A stretch of DNA of 64,000 nucleotides from Hemibagrus wyckioides (GCF_019097595.1 NC_080717.1:23996876-24060875); one strand, 5' to 3'. Counted from the first letter of the stretch, positions 32,600-49,716 are shown. The notes: a model not told the origin generated them from the letters alone. Numbers and translations: made by a program.

Positions 32600-32720
32600 T
32601 GTGGATACCGCGATATACCGGGAAAATCCGCAAAAAAAAATAGTTATGTTCCAAAGAAAATTCCGCGATATACCAGGACCGCGATATATGAACCGCGATA
32701 TAGAGGGGAATTACTGTACT
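32600..32720. repeat. Repeat with iterated CCGCGATATA words
   Basis: Four copies of (A/C)CGCGATATA occur within about 100 bp (near 32608, 32664, 32680 and 32693), 240 bp upstream of the sntb2 start codon. Such iterated words are typical of the ends of some fish DNA transposons, but no paired terminus is visible, so the class is undetermined. Confidence 0.5.
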
Positions 32721-32934
32721 GTTAAAGTTATAGAGAGGAAGCGATCTGGCCAATCAGAACAGAGCAGATCAGAGAGGGCGTGACTTTCTCTCTGTCTCTC
32801 TCGCTCTCTCTCTCTCTAAGTGGGAGTGTCATGTTGAAGTGTACTTAGTGCGCACTACGAAAAAAACGAGTGTTTAAAAAGTTTTATTATTACTTTTACT
32901 TTTATTATGAGTTTAAAAAAGTGGTGACACAAAC

Positions 32935-34373
32935 ATGGCGATCTGGACTCGAGCGGACCGGAACGGACAACTGGACCTGCTGCTGCGGGACCGTTGGGTT
33001 CGGGTCACCGCAGAACTCACGCGCGAAACTTTGACTTTGACGGCCGAGGGAGAACCGAGCGGGACCGAAGGCTACAGCCCTCCATCCGGGATACGAACCG
33101 CCGTGACAAACGGGACCGACCCAGGGAACCAGAACCGCTCTCAGAGCCCAAACTCATCAGGGGAACAGAACCACTTCAAACTGGGCGGAAGTAACGGAGC
33201 ATCCGGAGAGTACCACATCCACTACAGCAAGTTAATCCGTGATAACGGAGCCAGCCCTTCTGAGTTTGGGAGTCCTGCTTCGAGCTATGGAAGTCCCGGA
33301 TCGGGGTTCGGGTCTAGACCCGGTGAAACAAGTTCACCATCACTATCGGAACCGGTCCGGAAAGTTCGGGTGGTTAAACAGGAGGCGGGCGGCTTGGGAA
33401 TCAGCATTAAAGGAGGTCGGGAGAACAGGATGCCCATCCTAATTTCTAAGATTTTCCCCGGACTGGCGGCGGACCAGAGCCGGGCTCTGCGGGTCGGAGA
33501 CGCTATACTGTCCGTGAACGGGAACGATCTCCGGGAAGCCACGCACGACCAGGCGGTTCAGGCGCTGAAGAAGGCCGGGAAGGAGGTGACTCTGGAGGGT
33601 AAGAGGCTTACGCGAACGCGGGGATTCTGTCAAGGCCTTCACGTTTGAATAGCAAAGCTAGTGAAAAAAACGCATGCTACCATACTAAATAGCATGTAAC
33701 CCTAACGCTTACCCTACCTAGCGTACTTTTTTCACATGCTATTTAGTACGAATGAGATTCACCGCATTGGAAGTGAAAATAACCTGGTTGAAATCACGAG
33801 TAAGCTAGTCAGATCAGAGCGCGCGCTATTCTGCATTTAGAGGGTTCTGACCCAGATAACTAGATCTATAGGTTTTTCTCGAAGACAGGTAAGTACCTGT
33901 AGGTAAGTTTTAAGGTTAATACAAATCATATTTCAGATGCGGTGACGCTAAAATTGTTGCCAGAGCCGCATCCCAAAACAGCATGTAAATAAAAACAAAT
34001 CAAACACCCCTACAACGGACTGTACCATTCTAAAACTGGTCATATTGCCGATATGATTATGTGACGATGTGATTCTGATATCGTGATATATTAATACCAC
34101 AAGGCACTTTATTTATGAATGATCAGGTGTAAGTGCTTTTAGAATTTCATTCTTACTCACTTCTTTAGAGAGTGGATGTTAATTTTTTTTAAATTATTTT
34201 TCTAAGATGAACTTTGGAAAAAACACATGAACCCCCTTTTTTCTTGATTTATTTTGTTGTATAAATTGCATTCAGAGTTTGATATATGAGTTAGAAGTAA
34301 GAATTGAAATAAAATCTATTTAGCAACAGCTTCACCCAGGCGAATCCAATCTAATGTAATGTAGTCTAATGTT

Positions 34374-34450
<77 letters not shown>

Positions 34451-37285
34451 ACTGGCATTAGCAGTAGTGTGTAAATGTGCAGGAGGAATGTGTGTGTGAA
34501 TCGTGATGTTTAGACAGACACTGTAACACATTACTGATGGAAAGCTGAGTGTTTACATACATCACAGTTCCACAAAATCCTCATTTTCTAAACTGTTTGG
34601 ACATCATGGACTTTATTTCACACATTTCAAGTGGACTAAATTAGTGTTAATTAAAGTATCAGTTCCAATTAAATTTAAGTGTACACGAATGTCTGCTTTT
34701 GCTCTGGGATTCAGTCGACTGCTCCTTCAGTTCTGTGCTGATGCTACGAGGCTGAGGTCGCTAACATGTAGCGGAAGCATGTGGAAATAATCAGGACTCG
34801 ATTCTCCTGGTTTAGTTATGCTGTTTTGTACCTGAACAGGTTTATAAAGTAGACGAATTTAAAAAGAAATCAGATGGTAAGTTTTATCCCCAGATTTCAC
34901 CTCAGAATAAAGATTTCTGTAATTGTTAAATGATAATTGTGTGTTTCCTCTTCCTCTTTTTCAGTCATCTCCAATAGCAAAAGTGTAAAACAATAAAATA
35001 GACGGCGGATAAGCGAGCTTGTCAGAGTGTGTAGCTATGTGTGTGGACTAATCCTGTATGAGCAGTGCTTTATACTCCATGCCTCGGTTTGTCTTTTCAC
35101 AGAAGACACATACTTTTTTTTTTTTTTTACTCTCCGTTTTAATCTTCACACAGTGACCCAAACAGCGTGGAGTCTGAACTGATCGACACGCAACAATAAA
35201 CACGCTGAGTCACCCTGAGAAAAGCATTACAGGAAGTAAAAACCCCCAAAAACCACGTGGTTTAGGATGTGTCCTGTGACAGCTCTTTGGTTCCCCTTGT
35301 TACAAGGACCGTGTGGGTGGAGCTAGAATTAATGCTGGACAGTGATTGGTCAGATATAATAATTGGCTGCATCCCAAATCATGCACTAGTTTACTACATA
35401 TTGTTTCATGTATGCGTGCAGTGTTCTATTAATTGTGGGTGGCAATTAGAGGACTGTAGCCATAGACCAGGTGGTGTATAACATCATCATGGGTGTAGTG
35501 ATGTCATCATCATAACACATCCAGCAGAAAAAAACTCCGCCCACTCACACAGGTACATTGTGTGTGTGATCCGTGAGGCTAGTTATGATGAGCTAACTAC
35601 TGCTTACTGGATATGTAAAATAAACAGCACTGAGACATCTGGCCAAAACACAATTGTGTGTGTGTGTGTGTTTAGGGGCGGAGCCTTATACTCTCACATT
35701 GTGTGACTTTATCAGTTCGTTTATAGTAAGAGTGTTGTGATATGTGTGCAAGCTGATGTAGAACTCACTCTCTGTCTCTGTGTGTGGGTGTGTGTGTGTG
35801 TGAGAGAGAGAGAGAGGTTAATATATAACACTAACGAGAAACAGACGTGCTGTGTGAATACAGACAACTGCATCTGGAGCTAGTCCACAGACAACACACA
35901 CACACACAGTTAAAAGTGAAGTTATATCAGTTTATATAATAATGAATTCTGATTATATACATGTGAGCCTTTAGCCACTGATTTGGGGGTGTGGCTATGT
36001 TATTTATGATGCCACTAAATAAACACAGCTCTGGACCAATCACAGTCAGATCTGCAACATCAGTATAGGATGACCGCACCTACCTCATAATATTTAGATT
36101 CAAAGGTGTGTGTGTTTGTGTGTTGAGGTTCTTCATCAGTCACAGTGAGGTCGTCAAACTCACTAATGGTCACGTGACACTCATATATTCAGTGTTGTCA
36201 TGGAAACTTTAAGATATCATTGTGACCCCTTATTGGTGAGCTGGCTCAGAATGTTGCAGTGCATTGTGGGTAAAGTGTGATACTGAAGTCTGGAATTATG
36301 TCAGCTTCTTAACCCATCAAACCTTCTTCTAGCTCTAACACACAGAGTGACACAACAATGCCTTAATATGTGATTGTTGAGGAGGGAGTGGATGAGGGAG
36401 AGAAAGAGGGGGAGTGGACGAGGGGGGAGAGGAAGAGGGGGAGTGGACGAGGGGGGAGTATTAAAAACTAGATTGGTATAAGTTTTTTTTTTTTAAAATT
36501 TTTTATTAACCTTTAATAGATTTGTTTCTTTTGAGATCGTTGTTCTGCTGATTCCCACCTGCTTACACTTTACAGTAGTAGTGTGTGTGTGTCTCAGAGC
36601 CCCCTAACCCCCTCACTGATCCACACACTGTAGTGATTAGGGGCTATGTGGTTTTGAAGGGAGAATGTTTCATCATTGTGGCTCTGGCACAAACTGCGAA
36701 GGATTATGGGTGTGAGTGTGTGTGTGTGTGTGTGTTTGTGTGAGAGTGAGTGTGTGAGAGAGTCCTGAGGCAGAACTTTTTCTTTTGTTTTTCCTGTGGT
36801 AGGTGTTGGGTTCTGAAGTGTTTGAGGCAGATCCAGTTATTTGAGGCTCGGACGGACATACACACACACACACACTCTCTCTCTCACTCGGGTCCTCCTG
36901 TGTGATGGCCTGAATAAAACGAGGGCTGAGTGACAAGACTAATGAGTTCTTTAATGAGACACACACACACACTCTGAATGTTCTGGAATGTTCCACTGAA
37001 AGCTCTGGCTGTTGTGTGTTATTTAGTTATTAAGTGTTGTTTAACAGGGTGTGTTTTTCCAGATTTGTAATTTTCTACTGTGTATAAATCAACACACACA
37101 CACACACACAAATATATTATATATGTTAATATGTTCAACATCTCATCTCACTACAGAGCAGTGGTTCTAAGACGGTTCCACCTGTGGATCTAGAACCCAG
37201 GCTTTCATTAGGGTCAGTCTGGGATTTTGGAAGTGAAGAGGAAAACAAAAACAGCAAACAATATACACACACATGGATGTGTGTG

Positions 37286-37322
<37 letters not shown>

Positions 37323-38187
37323 TACACTCCAACTTCACCCACTGGAGTTTATGTAAGCCTTCTCTGCATCCAGGAATGACCTCATCTCTGTGTGTGTGTT
37401 ACTTTCCTTTACACACACACACACACACACACACAAAGACCTGCCCTGGAGTGTGTTGGAGTGTGTGAGGCTGAAGAGTGATTTAATTTGCTTTCTGTAC
37501 ATTTATGGAAAAAACTCAAATCTGTGTGTGTGTGAGAGAGAGAGGGGTTTTAAGGCTTTCAGGGTTGGTGCGGAAATGTGTTAAAGGGGCAGTAATTTTT
37601 TCTGAAACCGTGCACAAGTGACTCTCCAGAGCGAGTACGATCCTGACTATACAGCTGATTTCTGTTTCTGCACTGAAGCGGGATTGTTGGTAAAATGTAT
37701 TGTGTGTGTTTTTCTTCTCTACAGTAAGGTATATTCGTGAGGTGTCTCCTCTCTTTAAGAAGCCGTCGGCTTTATCGGAGCTAAGCTGGGACGGGAGTGA
37801 CGACTCTCCCAAACACAACATGACCAAAGGCAGGAAGATCATTCCACTGAAAATGAGCTTCATCTGCAGGAACCTCACCATGCCTGACCTGGAGAACAGG
37901 TGTGTGTGTGGGACCAGTGTGTGTGTGTGTGTGTGTGTGGGACCAGTGTGTGTGGGACCAGTGTTTGTGCGTGTGAGACCAGTGTGTGTGGGAGACCATT
38001 GTATGCGAGACCTGTGTGTGTGTGAAACCAATGTGCATGAGACCACACTGTGAGTGAGACCAGCGTGTGTATGAGACCAGTGCGCATGAGACCACACTGT
38101 GAGTGAGACACCAGTGTGTGTGTGTGAGACCAGTGTGTGTGTGTGAGACCAGTGTGTGTGTGTGAGACCAGTGTGTGTGTGTGAGAC

Positions 38188-38224
<37 letters not shown>

Positions 38225-40452
38225 ACCAGTGTGTGTGTGTGTGTGTGTGTGTGAGACCAGTGTGTGTGTGTGAGACCAGTGTGTGTGTGTGAGACCAGTG
38301 TGTGTGTGTGAGACCAGTGTGTGTGTGTGTGAGACCAGTGTATGTGTGTGTGTGTGAGACCAGCGTGTGTTTGTGAGACCAGTGAGTGTGTGTGTGTGTG
38401 TGTGTGAGACCAGTGTGTGTGTGTGAGACCAGTGTGTGTGTGTGAGACCAGTGTGTGTGTGTGGTCCTTGGTGTCATGTATTTATAAAGGCAGTTGCACT
38501 GCTACTACATGATGGCTGATTAGATTATTTAATGAGCGAGTTTAATACAAGTGGCCAGTTAGTATAGAGAGTGTTTTCTAATGTGTGTGTATGTGTGTGT
38601 ACAGATTGTTGGAGCTGCACTCTCCTGATGGTCAGAACTCAGTGGTTCTGCGCTGTAAGGACACGGCCACTGCGCACTCCTGGTTCACCGCCATACATGC
38701 CAACATCGCTGCGCTGCTGCCACACACACTCACCCACATCAATGCCTTCCTGAGTGCCTCCAGCACACACACACAGCTTAAACACATCAGCTGGCTCGCA
38801 GAACAGGTACACACACACACACACATGCTGCTGTGTACAAACCTTTCTGCATCTGTACCATTCATGAGATCACTTTGTGTCTCTGACTCTCAGTCTGCCT
38901 GGTTATTTGTATACCTGTCTGTCTGTCTTTCTCTCTCTCTGTATGTTTGTCTGTCTGTCTGTGTGACATACTGTATTTGTATTTGATAAGGTAACTATGG
39001 AAAATGGCCATCACCAGTACAGGCCAGTTGTCATGGCGATGACAGAGAAAGATGTTCTGCTGTTCGACTCGGTGCCGTGGACACGAGAAAGTTGGAGCAC
39101 ACCACTGACCATACACTCACTGCTGACCACCCGGTAATCACACATGCATACACACACACTGCTGACCACCTATACTGAACACATATACGCTCACTCACAC
39201 TGCTGACCAACCAGTATACATACACACACACAGACACTGCTGACCACCTGTTACACACACACACGCACACACACACGCACACTACTGACCACCTGTTACA
39301 AGACACATGCATATACACGCACACACACACTGCTGACCACCTGGAACACACACACAAACACACATACACCCACAGTGCTGACCACCCAGTAAACAGACAG
39401 ACACACACAGAGCTGTCTAAGTTTCTAAACTAAAGTTCACCCCCCCCGTCTCTCTCTCTCCCTCCCTCCCTCTCTCTCTGTCTCTCTGTATCTCTCTCCC
39501 TCCCTCTCTGCATCTCTCTCTCTCTCTGTAGACTCGTTCACTCGGGCAGTACCCGTGGTTCCCCATCTTTAGGTTCTGATCTTCTCTTCATGACTCGAAC
39601 TGGTTCTAGTCGTGGTGTTGAGTCTCACGTGTTCCGTGTGGAGACGCACTGGGACCTGTCGTCATGGACACGAGCACTCGTACAGGGGACCCACACTGCC
39701 GCCGAGCTCGTCAAAGAGGTGTCCATAGGTGTGTGTGTGTGTGCGCGCGAGAGAGAGTGACAGATTACACATTTATTTTTATTTTTATATTGTGTTTCTA
39801 TTCAAACCCACACAGACTTGAAACTCGTGTGTGTGTGCGCATGCAGGGTGTGTGTTAAACAGGGAGGAGGTGTGTTTGGTGCTGCACTATGAGCGAGGCT
39901 TCACTGTACTTAGAGGAGGAGGAGGAGCTCCTGTAGGTGGCACTGTGCTTCTTCACTACCCCTACGACAAGCTGCGTAACTCTGCAGACGACGCAGACAG
40001 ACTCCTGTACCTCGACTTCGGGGGGCCTGAGGGGGAACTGGTAACTACTCACCTCCTCTGTGCTTGTGGTTTGGGGTTAACTGTGTGTGATGTCATTGAC
40101 ATGACAGTTAAAGGGAGGAGGTGTGAACTGCCTTGGACTACATTGTGAGTTTGTAACGAGTGGTAATGCACAGCCCCCCCCCCAATTGTTCCAGAATGGT
40201 TCATTCCAGTATCACATTAACACACTGACGATGCCTCAGGTGTCTCTGTGTGTTCAGGAGTGGCTTATTCCAGTTTTACTTCAGTAGATAGTGAACCTGG
40301 TACCCCTCTGTATTCAGGAATGGTTTATTCCAGTTTTTCAGGATGCTAAAAATTACTTTCATTATGAATCTGACCCCCTGTGTTTGGGAATGGTTCATTC
40401 CAATTGCACATAAATTGTGATTAATGGTGATTCTCTGTATTACTCTTTGTTA

Positions 40453-40487
<35 letters not shown>

Positions 40488-40585
40488 GGCAGACGTTTGA
40501 TCTGCGCTCTAATCCAAAGCCAGTAGTGTTTGTTCTCCACTCGTTCCTGTCGGCCAAACTCGCACGCCTGGGCCTGATCACATGA
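32935..40585 (+). CDS. sntb2: Beta-2-syntrophin
   Basis: Adaptor of the dystrophin complex at the membrane; its PDZ domain recruits channels, kinases and receptors. Exons: 32935-33598, 37725-37899, 38605-38806, 38991-39133, 39532-39728, 39847-40040, 40493-40585. All are GT/AG and in frame, giving 555 aa (human about 540). The order is a split PH1 (N-terminal [19 protein letters not shown], resuming after the PDZ), PDZ at 141-224 with the GLGI carboxylate loop at 153-156 and the conserved [20 protein letters not shown] block, the rest of PH1 (IIPLKMSF to HISWLAEQ), PH2, and the syntrophin-unique C-terminus ending [13 protein letters not shown]. The low-complexity Ser/Gly/Asn linker at 40-140 differs from the mammalian one. 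The start MAIWTRA aligns with the internal MAVWTRA of human SNTB2. Intron 1 is 4.1 kb. vps4a follows on the same strand. Confidence 0.95.
34377..34446. repeat. Compound (TG)n(AG)n microsatellite
   Basis: A TG run followed by an AG run inside sntb2 intron 1. CA/TG runs also occur at about 37090-37110, 37291-37320 and 37413-37434. Confidence 0.95.
37900..38462. repeat. sntb2: GAGACCAGTGTGTGTG minisatellite in sntb2 intron 2
   Basis: About 25 irregular units of GAGACCAGTG plus (TG)n, beginning at the exon 2 donor itself (AG|GTGTGTGTG). Unit length varies with the TG run. The matching open frames on the minus strand ([14 protein letters not shown]) are artefacts. Confidence 0.9.
39115..39390. 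repeat. sntb2: Exon-end-derived minisatellite in sntb2 intron 4
   Basis: The 3' end of exon 4 (CACTGCTGACCACCCG, up to 39133) recurs six more times in the following intron, near 39155, 39196, 39234, 39281, 39325 and 39371. Copies are separated by CA-rich spacers of about 20-35 bp. The last copy keeps a plausible donor (CACCCA|GTAAAC at 39388/39389). Confidence 0.85.
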
Positions 40586-41764
40586 GACTGACAGAGATGG
40601 AGAGAGGGACGGAGAGATGGAGAGAGGGACGGAGAGATGGAGAGAGAGTGGTGGGAAGTGAGGGATGGAGGGATGAATAGAGAGAGTTCCATAAATACTC
40701 CTCCTATTACACACACATTTATCTCACTTAATGGGGTATCATAATGGATTATGTGAATTCTATTCACCTATATGCACGTGTGTGTGTGTGTGTGTGTATG
40801 TGTGTGTGTGTGTATGCTTCAGGTTAACCACATGTGCCTTTGTGTGTCTAATCAGATAAACATAGGATTACATGCTAAATATGCAAAATTATAGTATTAA
40901 TCTGTGTGTGTGTAGATATTTGTGTTATTATGACTCAGACTGTTACTGTGTGTGTGTTGGTTACTGAGGCATTCCAGTGCAGTGTTACAGCTCTGTGAGA
41001 GAGTGTGTGTGTGAGAGAGAGAGTGTGTGTGAGAGTGTGTGTGAAATGTCACACGATTCTCTTATCTGCTTAAATGAAGTCCTCTGATTGGCTGTTAGAG
41101 TGTACTGGAGTGACCAATCAGAGCGGTGCTTCACCCTGTTTATGGCACCTCGAACAGCTGTTTACAGAAACACGTCTGTGTGCCACGGCACTTAACATTA
41201 AACACATTTAACAAATAACAGGCTTTATCAAACAGTTTAAATAACAAATGATTGGAATTCAGTAAAAGCTTAGATTAATGAATTCATTTCTGAGGTCAGG
41301 ATTGGACTAATAAGAAATAAGATCATTCTCTCTCAAACTGTGCATTCGTATCATGAATAATCTGATTTACTTTCAAAGTAAATGACCCAGAAGGTGACTG
41401 CAGCACAACAACACTTAGAGAAAATTCTTCTATCCACTCTGTAGCTTCTTACCTTTAATGCTTTTCCTAACGTCCCTCTGGAGAACCTATTAAGGTTCTG
41501 TATAGAACATTCTAACCCTGTTCCCCCCATCAGGGAGACACATTTAGAAAGCTAAGAGAATACTTCCTTCATTCCCACTGGACACCCAGCATTCCCAGGA
41601 CAGACTCCGGCTCCAGTGCCATCCTGAGCGAGATCGAAAGTTTCATTCATTTCAGAAGAATCTGAATGAACTGAAATGTGCAGAACTTAAAATGCTCTAC
41701 ACTTAAATCAGATACAGGCTTTAAATATATGTACAATAAAATGTCCTGACTGTACTAGACAATC

Positions 41765-41830
<66 letters not shown>
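41765..41830. repeat. (AAT)n microsatellite
   Basis: About 22 pure AAT units. Confidence 0.97.
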
Positions 41831-42981
41831 TGGGACCAAGTCTGATGGATGTGAAACATTCCATGTTCTATGGACCCCTTTTTCCCAACATTTTGCATGT
41901 GACTGTAGATTACAGGACACTGTGTACCGTGTGGACGTGTCCTGATTATCAGTTCATCATGATCTTTAATGTAATATTATCATCAGAGACATTCCAAAGA
42001 TCTGTCACTGTTAATTACTCAGTTATTAATGACATGGAACAGTTTCATGGAACCCTTGGACATGGAATCCTTTTGTTGATCAGGAAGTCGACACCCACAC
42101 AGAGATCATCAGTGATAAAGTAATGCACTTAGTTGTTTGTGGCCTTAGACATTTCCTAAGAGCTGAAGGGCGTTTATCTTGTCAGAGCTCACTCAGTGCT
42201 TTAAGTGTGTATGTGTGTGCATGTGTGTGTGTGTGTCAGTGTCACTGAAGTGAAACTTGTGTTTCATTATATGAAACACATCTGACCAATCAGAGATGTT
42301 CAGTATAAGCTCCGCCCCGATAGCTCCTGCTTCCTCTGGTGGTAATGTGATTTGCTTGGCTGAGTTGATGTGTGTTCCAGCTAGATAATCATCCTCTACA
42401 CACACGTGTGTGATGTAAGAGATGCACAACGCAGAGCACAAAATCAGCTCACACACACAGAGGAATGTGAGGAATGATGAATGTACTGTATGTTTCTACT
42501 CACCGCCGAGACTGTTTAATATCATTTTAGCATTTCTCTTTAAATCTAGCGTCTGTTTCTAAAAGTAAACTAGTTTTTTAAACTGTGCTTTTTTTTTCCC
42601 CACACCAAAGTTTTGTACATGTGGCAGCTTTGCGTTCACACAATCATAAAACAAGAGGAAATAAAGAGAGAGAATATTAACATAGAGCACGTACACACAC
42701 ACACGCACACACCCTCTGCTGCTGCACGACTGTTCATACAGAATACTCTTTAAACCATATGCAATGTTAAAATCTCTCTATAAAGTGTAAATAAATAAAT
42801 AAATAAATAACCTGTTACACATGTGCACTGCTGTGTGTCTGTGTGGCTTTTAATTTCACATTTAGTTAAGATTTATTTTTTTTACAATTAAGGAATGACC
42901 ACCAGGGGGCGCATTTCCGGTTGTGTAATACTGACTAAATTAAATGGGAGTTTTATAATCAATAAATTCTTAACCTGTAGT

Positions 42982-42983
<2 letters not shown>

Positions 42984-43056
<73 letters not shown>
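42984..43056. repeat. (TA)n microsatellite
   Basis: A run of about 36 TA units, one of the longest in the window. Confidence 0.97.
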
Positions 43057-43059
<3 letters not shown>

Positions 43060-43464
43060 TGCTATATAGCAGATCCAAATCAGATGTTACAGACTCAACA
43101 ATCCATTTTGATTTGTAAAACCACCCTTTTTGCTAGCTAGCTAAAATCATAAATGTAAAGATAAATATAAATAACTACCTAAACGCAACGTTAATGAGCA
43201 GTGAATACGAATTAAACAATTGATATTTTGTTTATGGAGAAAAGCGGAGAATCTCGAGACTACAAAACCACGGGCATTAGGGGTAATGTAGTTTTGTTCG
43301 CGTGAGCCGTTTTGAATTAACACAGCAAATATAAAACGCTGATCGAAAATAAAGGCAAAACACGTCGGGAAATATGAATACTTTCTGAGTGGTGTCACTT
43401 GTCGATACACTGTAAGGTACTAAAAGTATTTTCTTTCACAAAAATATGCACTGAGCCTGAAATG

Positions 43465-43703
43465 AAACGAGACTTCCGGTGTCACTGTGACGTCACCACT
43501 CCCGGTAGCTCTCGGGGCTCTGCGCTGTGTTTGCCGTTGATGAGAATTTAACTGTTTATTTACATTCGTTTGTTTTCGTGTGAGGAAAAAATAAACAATC
43601 TAAAATTTGTTACCTGACATTTTTTCGCCCCTCAGTCATAAGGCTGTCAGGAATATTAAAAAAGCCTAAACTGGAGGGAAAAATCGCAAGAACGTGAGAT
43701 GAA
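43465..43703 (+). promoter_or_regulatory. vps4a: vps4a promoter with ETS and CRE motifs
   Basis: About 230 bp upstream of the ATG lie an ETS-type site ACTTCCGG (43472-43479) and, nine bases on, a perfect CRE palindrome TGACGTCA (43488-43495). GC-rich sequence with TCTCGGGG follows. This pairing is common in TATA-less housekeeping promoters, which suits an ESCRT gene. The transcription start is not determined. Confidence 0.6.
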
Positions 43704-47764
<4,061 letters not shown>

Positions 47765-48114
47765 GGATCAACAAATACCTGCCCATCAATCACACACAAA
47801 CTCCGCCCCTATGGACTGAGCCCCGCCTAAACCCACCCTAACATGTCACTGTATAGCTGGACTTCCTGTGTGCAGTGCTGAAAATGAAGGAGCGTTTACT
47901 TTTGCACAGTTGTGTGTGTGCGCGTGTGTGTGTGCAGCCTGTAGCTCTTATTGTATGTGAACTGACTGTGTGTGTGTGTGTGTGTGTATTTATATGTGCA
48001 AACTATCACACACACATACACACACACGCACTGCACTGCTTAAGCTCAGTATTATTTATTTATTTTCTCTCCCCTCATTTCAGACTATTATTATCATCAT
48101 CACTGAACAAAGAC

Positions 48115-48120
48115 ATTAAA
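48115..48120 (+). promoter_or_regulatory. vps4a: Candidate vps4a poly(A) signal (ATTAAA)
   Basis: ATTAAA lies about 350 bp after the vps4a stop codon, the common single-base variant of the poly(A) hexamer. Transcript ends would be needed to prove it. Confidence 0.4.
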
Positions 48121-49233
48121 GCAGCAGTATAATAACAACAATTATAATATGAACAATACAACTTTTACCCCAGATGTAGTTGAGCTACGATTCTAGTTTG
48201 GAGTAAAGTGACTTTGGGAGATGGTTCACGCATCATTAATATTAATCTAACCATCTGTGGTCACTCCAGGATGCTTTACACTCTACACACTACTGACCGA
48301 ACAGCTACGGCTAATTAACTGTCTGAATTAATTAAATAATTAAATCTGAACTGAAAAGTGGAAATGAAAATGTCTCTCTTTCTTTAAATACATAATGAGT
48401 TTGTCTCGTCCTAAATCACACCCATGATAAAATCACACTAGTGCGTTCACTCCATCAGAGCTTTTCCTTTATGACTCGGGTGTTAAGGAACAACCAGGAG
48501 ACGAGGAGGAGCGGATTTTAGAACAGGAACACAAACATGCATCAACCAACCTCAGGTATGGCTCCAGCTAGACTGAAATGAAAACCTGCACCACACTGAC
48601 CCTTTGTGGACACTCCTTGATCTAATGCTTAACTGTCTGCTGATGCAGTAATAAAGCAGGCCTTTAGTTGGTGTCATGTAGGAAACCCAATAAGGGTGTT
48701 TGGAAACACAGGCCCTGATGCTTAGCTAGCTGGCCACAGGTTTTGCTGCAGGGCAATTAAAAACCGTAGCTGAAAGAGGGAATAGGACAAGCATTATGGC
48801 CTGAAAAATAGCTGAATTTAGGTTAATATTTTGGCAACAGTTTCACAAGATGGTGCTGTCTAACCTCTGGTTAGTAAATTTGCCATTGAACCAGATAATC
48901 TCTTCACCTCAACATGGACCAAATACAAAGAATACAAAGTTAATAATATTTACTTCTTCTGTCACAAACCCGTGTATCAGTCCTAATGAAGCTACTGAAA
49001 GGAGATCTTTGACCGCTGACCTCCAGACTGAACCACACACAGAAGAGGAAAAAGATTTCAGGCGATTTTGATCACTTTCTACTGCACTAACACCCAGTTT
49101 ACCCAAACAACCGGTTGTAATAAACTATTCCAGATAGTCATTCATTCATTTTTCAGATAGATAAGCAGATTTGTAGATGCCATCAGGAGATTCAGATCAG
49201 ATTATGTATCAGGAGTATCAGATTATGTATCAG
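48121..49233. other. Intergenic between the vps4a and mesp blocks
   Basis: No exon or transposon recognised. The plus/minus direction switch and the human 16q/15q synteny boundary fall within or next to this stretch. Confidence 0.5.
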
Positions 49234-49522
49234 GTGGGCAGTGGTGGCTCAAGTGGTTAAGGCTCTGGGTCATTGACCGGAAGATCAGGGGTTCAAGCCC
49301 CAGCACCGTCAAGTTGCTACTGTTGGGCCCTTGAGCAAGGCCCTTAACCCTCTCTGCTCCAGGGGCGCCGTATCATGGCTGACCCTGTGCTCTGACCCCA
49401 ACCTCCAAGGATGGGATATGCGAAGAAAGAATTTCTTCGAAGTTCGCATACTTCGATATGCGAAGAAAGAATTTCACTGTGCTGTAATGTATATGTGACA
49501 AATAAAGGCTGTTTCATTTCAG
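49234..49522 (+). mobile_element. tRNA-derived SINE
   Basis: Has an A-box-like GTGGCTCAAGTGGTTAA and a B-box-like GGGTTCAAGCCCC spaced as in a tRNA. These are followed by a 'gggcccttgagcaaggccctt' type body and a tail ending GACAAATAAAGGCTGTTTCA. The 20-bp word GATATGCGAAGAAAGAATTT is duplicated near the 3' end. Same family, opposite strand, at 60097-60310 and as a fragment at 57905-57993. Confidence 0.8.
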
Positions 49523-49714
49523 TTGTCATGGTAATGCACAACGTTAAAGAACTACACTACCCATCAGCCCCAGTAACACATGCCTCAATGATCACATATA
49601 CACACCACACACACTTCCTGTGTCACCTGATTGACTTCACTGTTCTTTAACTTCTTAAACATTAAAATTCAAAGCAGGAAAAAAGACATTATTTCGAATA
49701 ATTGTATATATTGT

Positions 49715-49716
49715 GT

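Larger units (their letters stand above)
40586..43450. other. Intergenic sntb2-vps4a, including sntb2 3' UTR
   Basis: No coding exon found. It begins with a tandem GGAGAGATGGAGAGAGGGAC repeat (40598-40640). Candidate sntb2 poly(A) sites are AATAAA at 42660-42665 and an AATAAATAAATAA cluster at 42790-42810 that is followed by GT-rich sequence. Microsatellites (AAT)n and (TA)n lie within. Confidence 0.5.

Noticed and set aside
27800..32900. Hidden gene between spire2 and sntb2
   Set aside because: I looked on both strands for splice-flanked conserved exons and found only SINEs, minisatellite and AT-rich DNA.
33599..33648. Continuation of sntb2 exon 1 into [14 protein letters not shown] and a stop
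   Set aside because: A GG|GTAAGA donor at 33598/33599 joins in frame to the exon at 37725 (V-RYIREV), matching the syntrophin family; the readthrough is intronic.
49234..49330. Possible functional tRNA gene at the A/B-box sequence
   Set aside because: No cloverleaf with an intact anticodon arm, and the body continues into a repeated SINE; same for 31208, 59441 and 60097.
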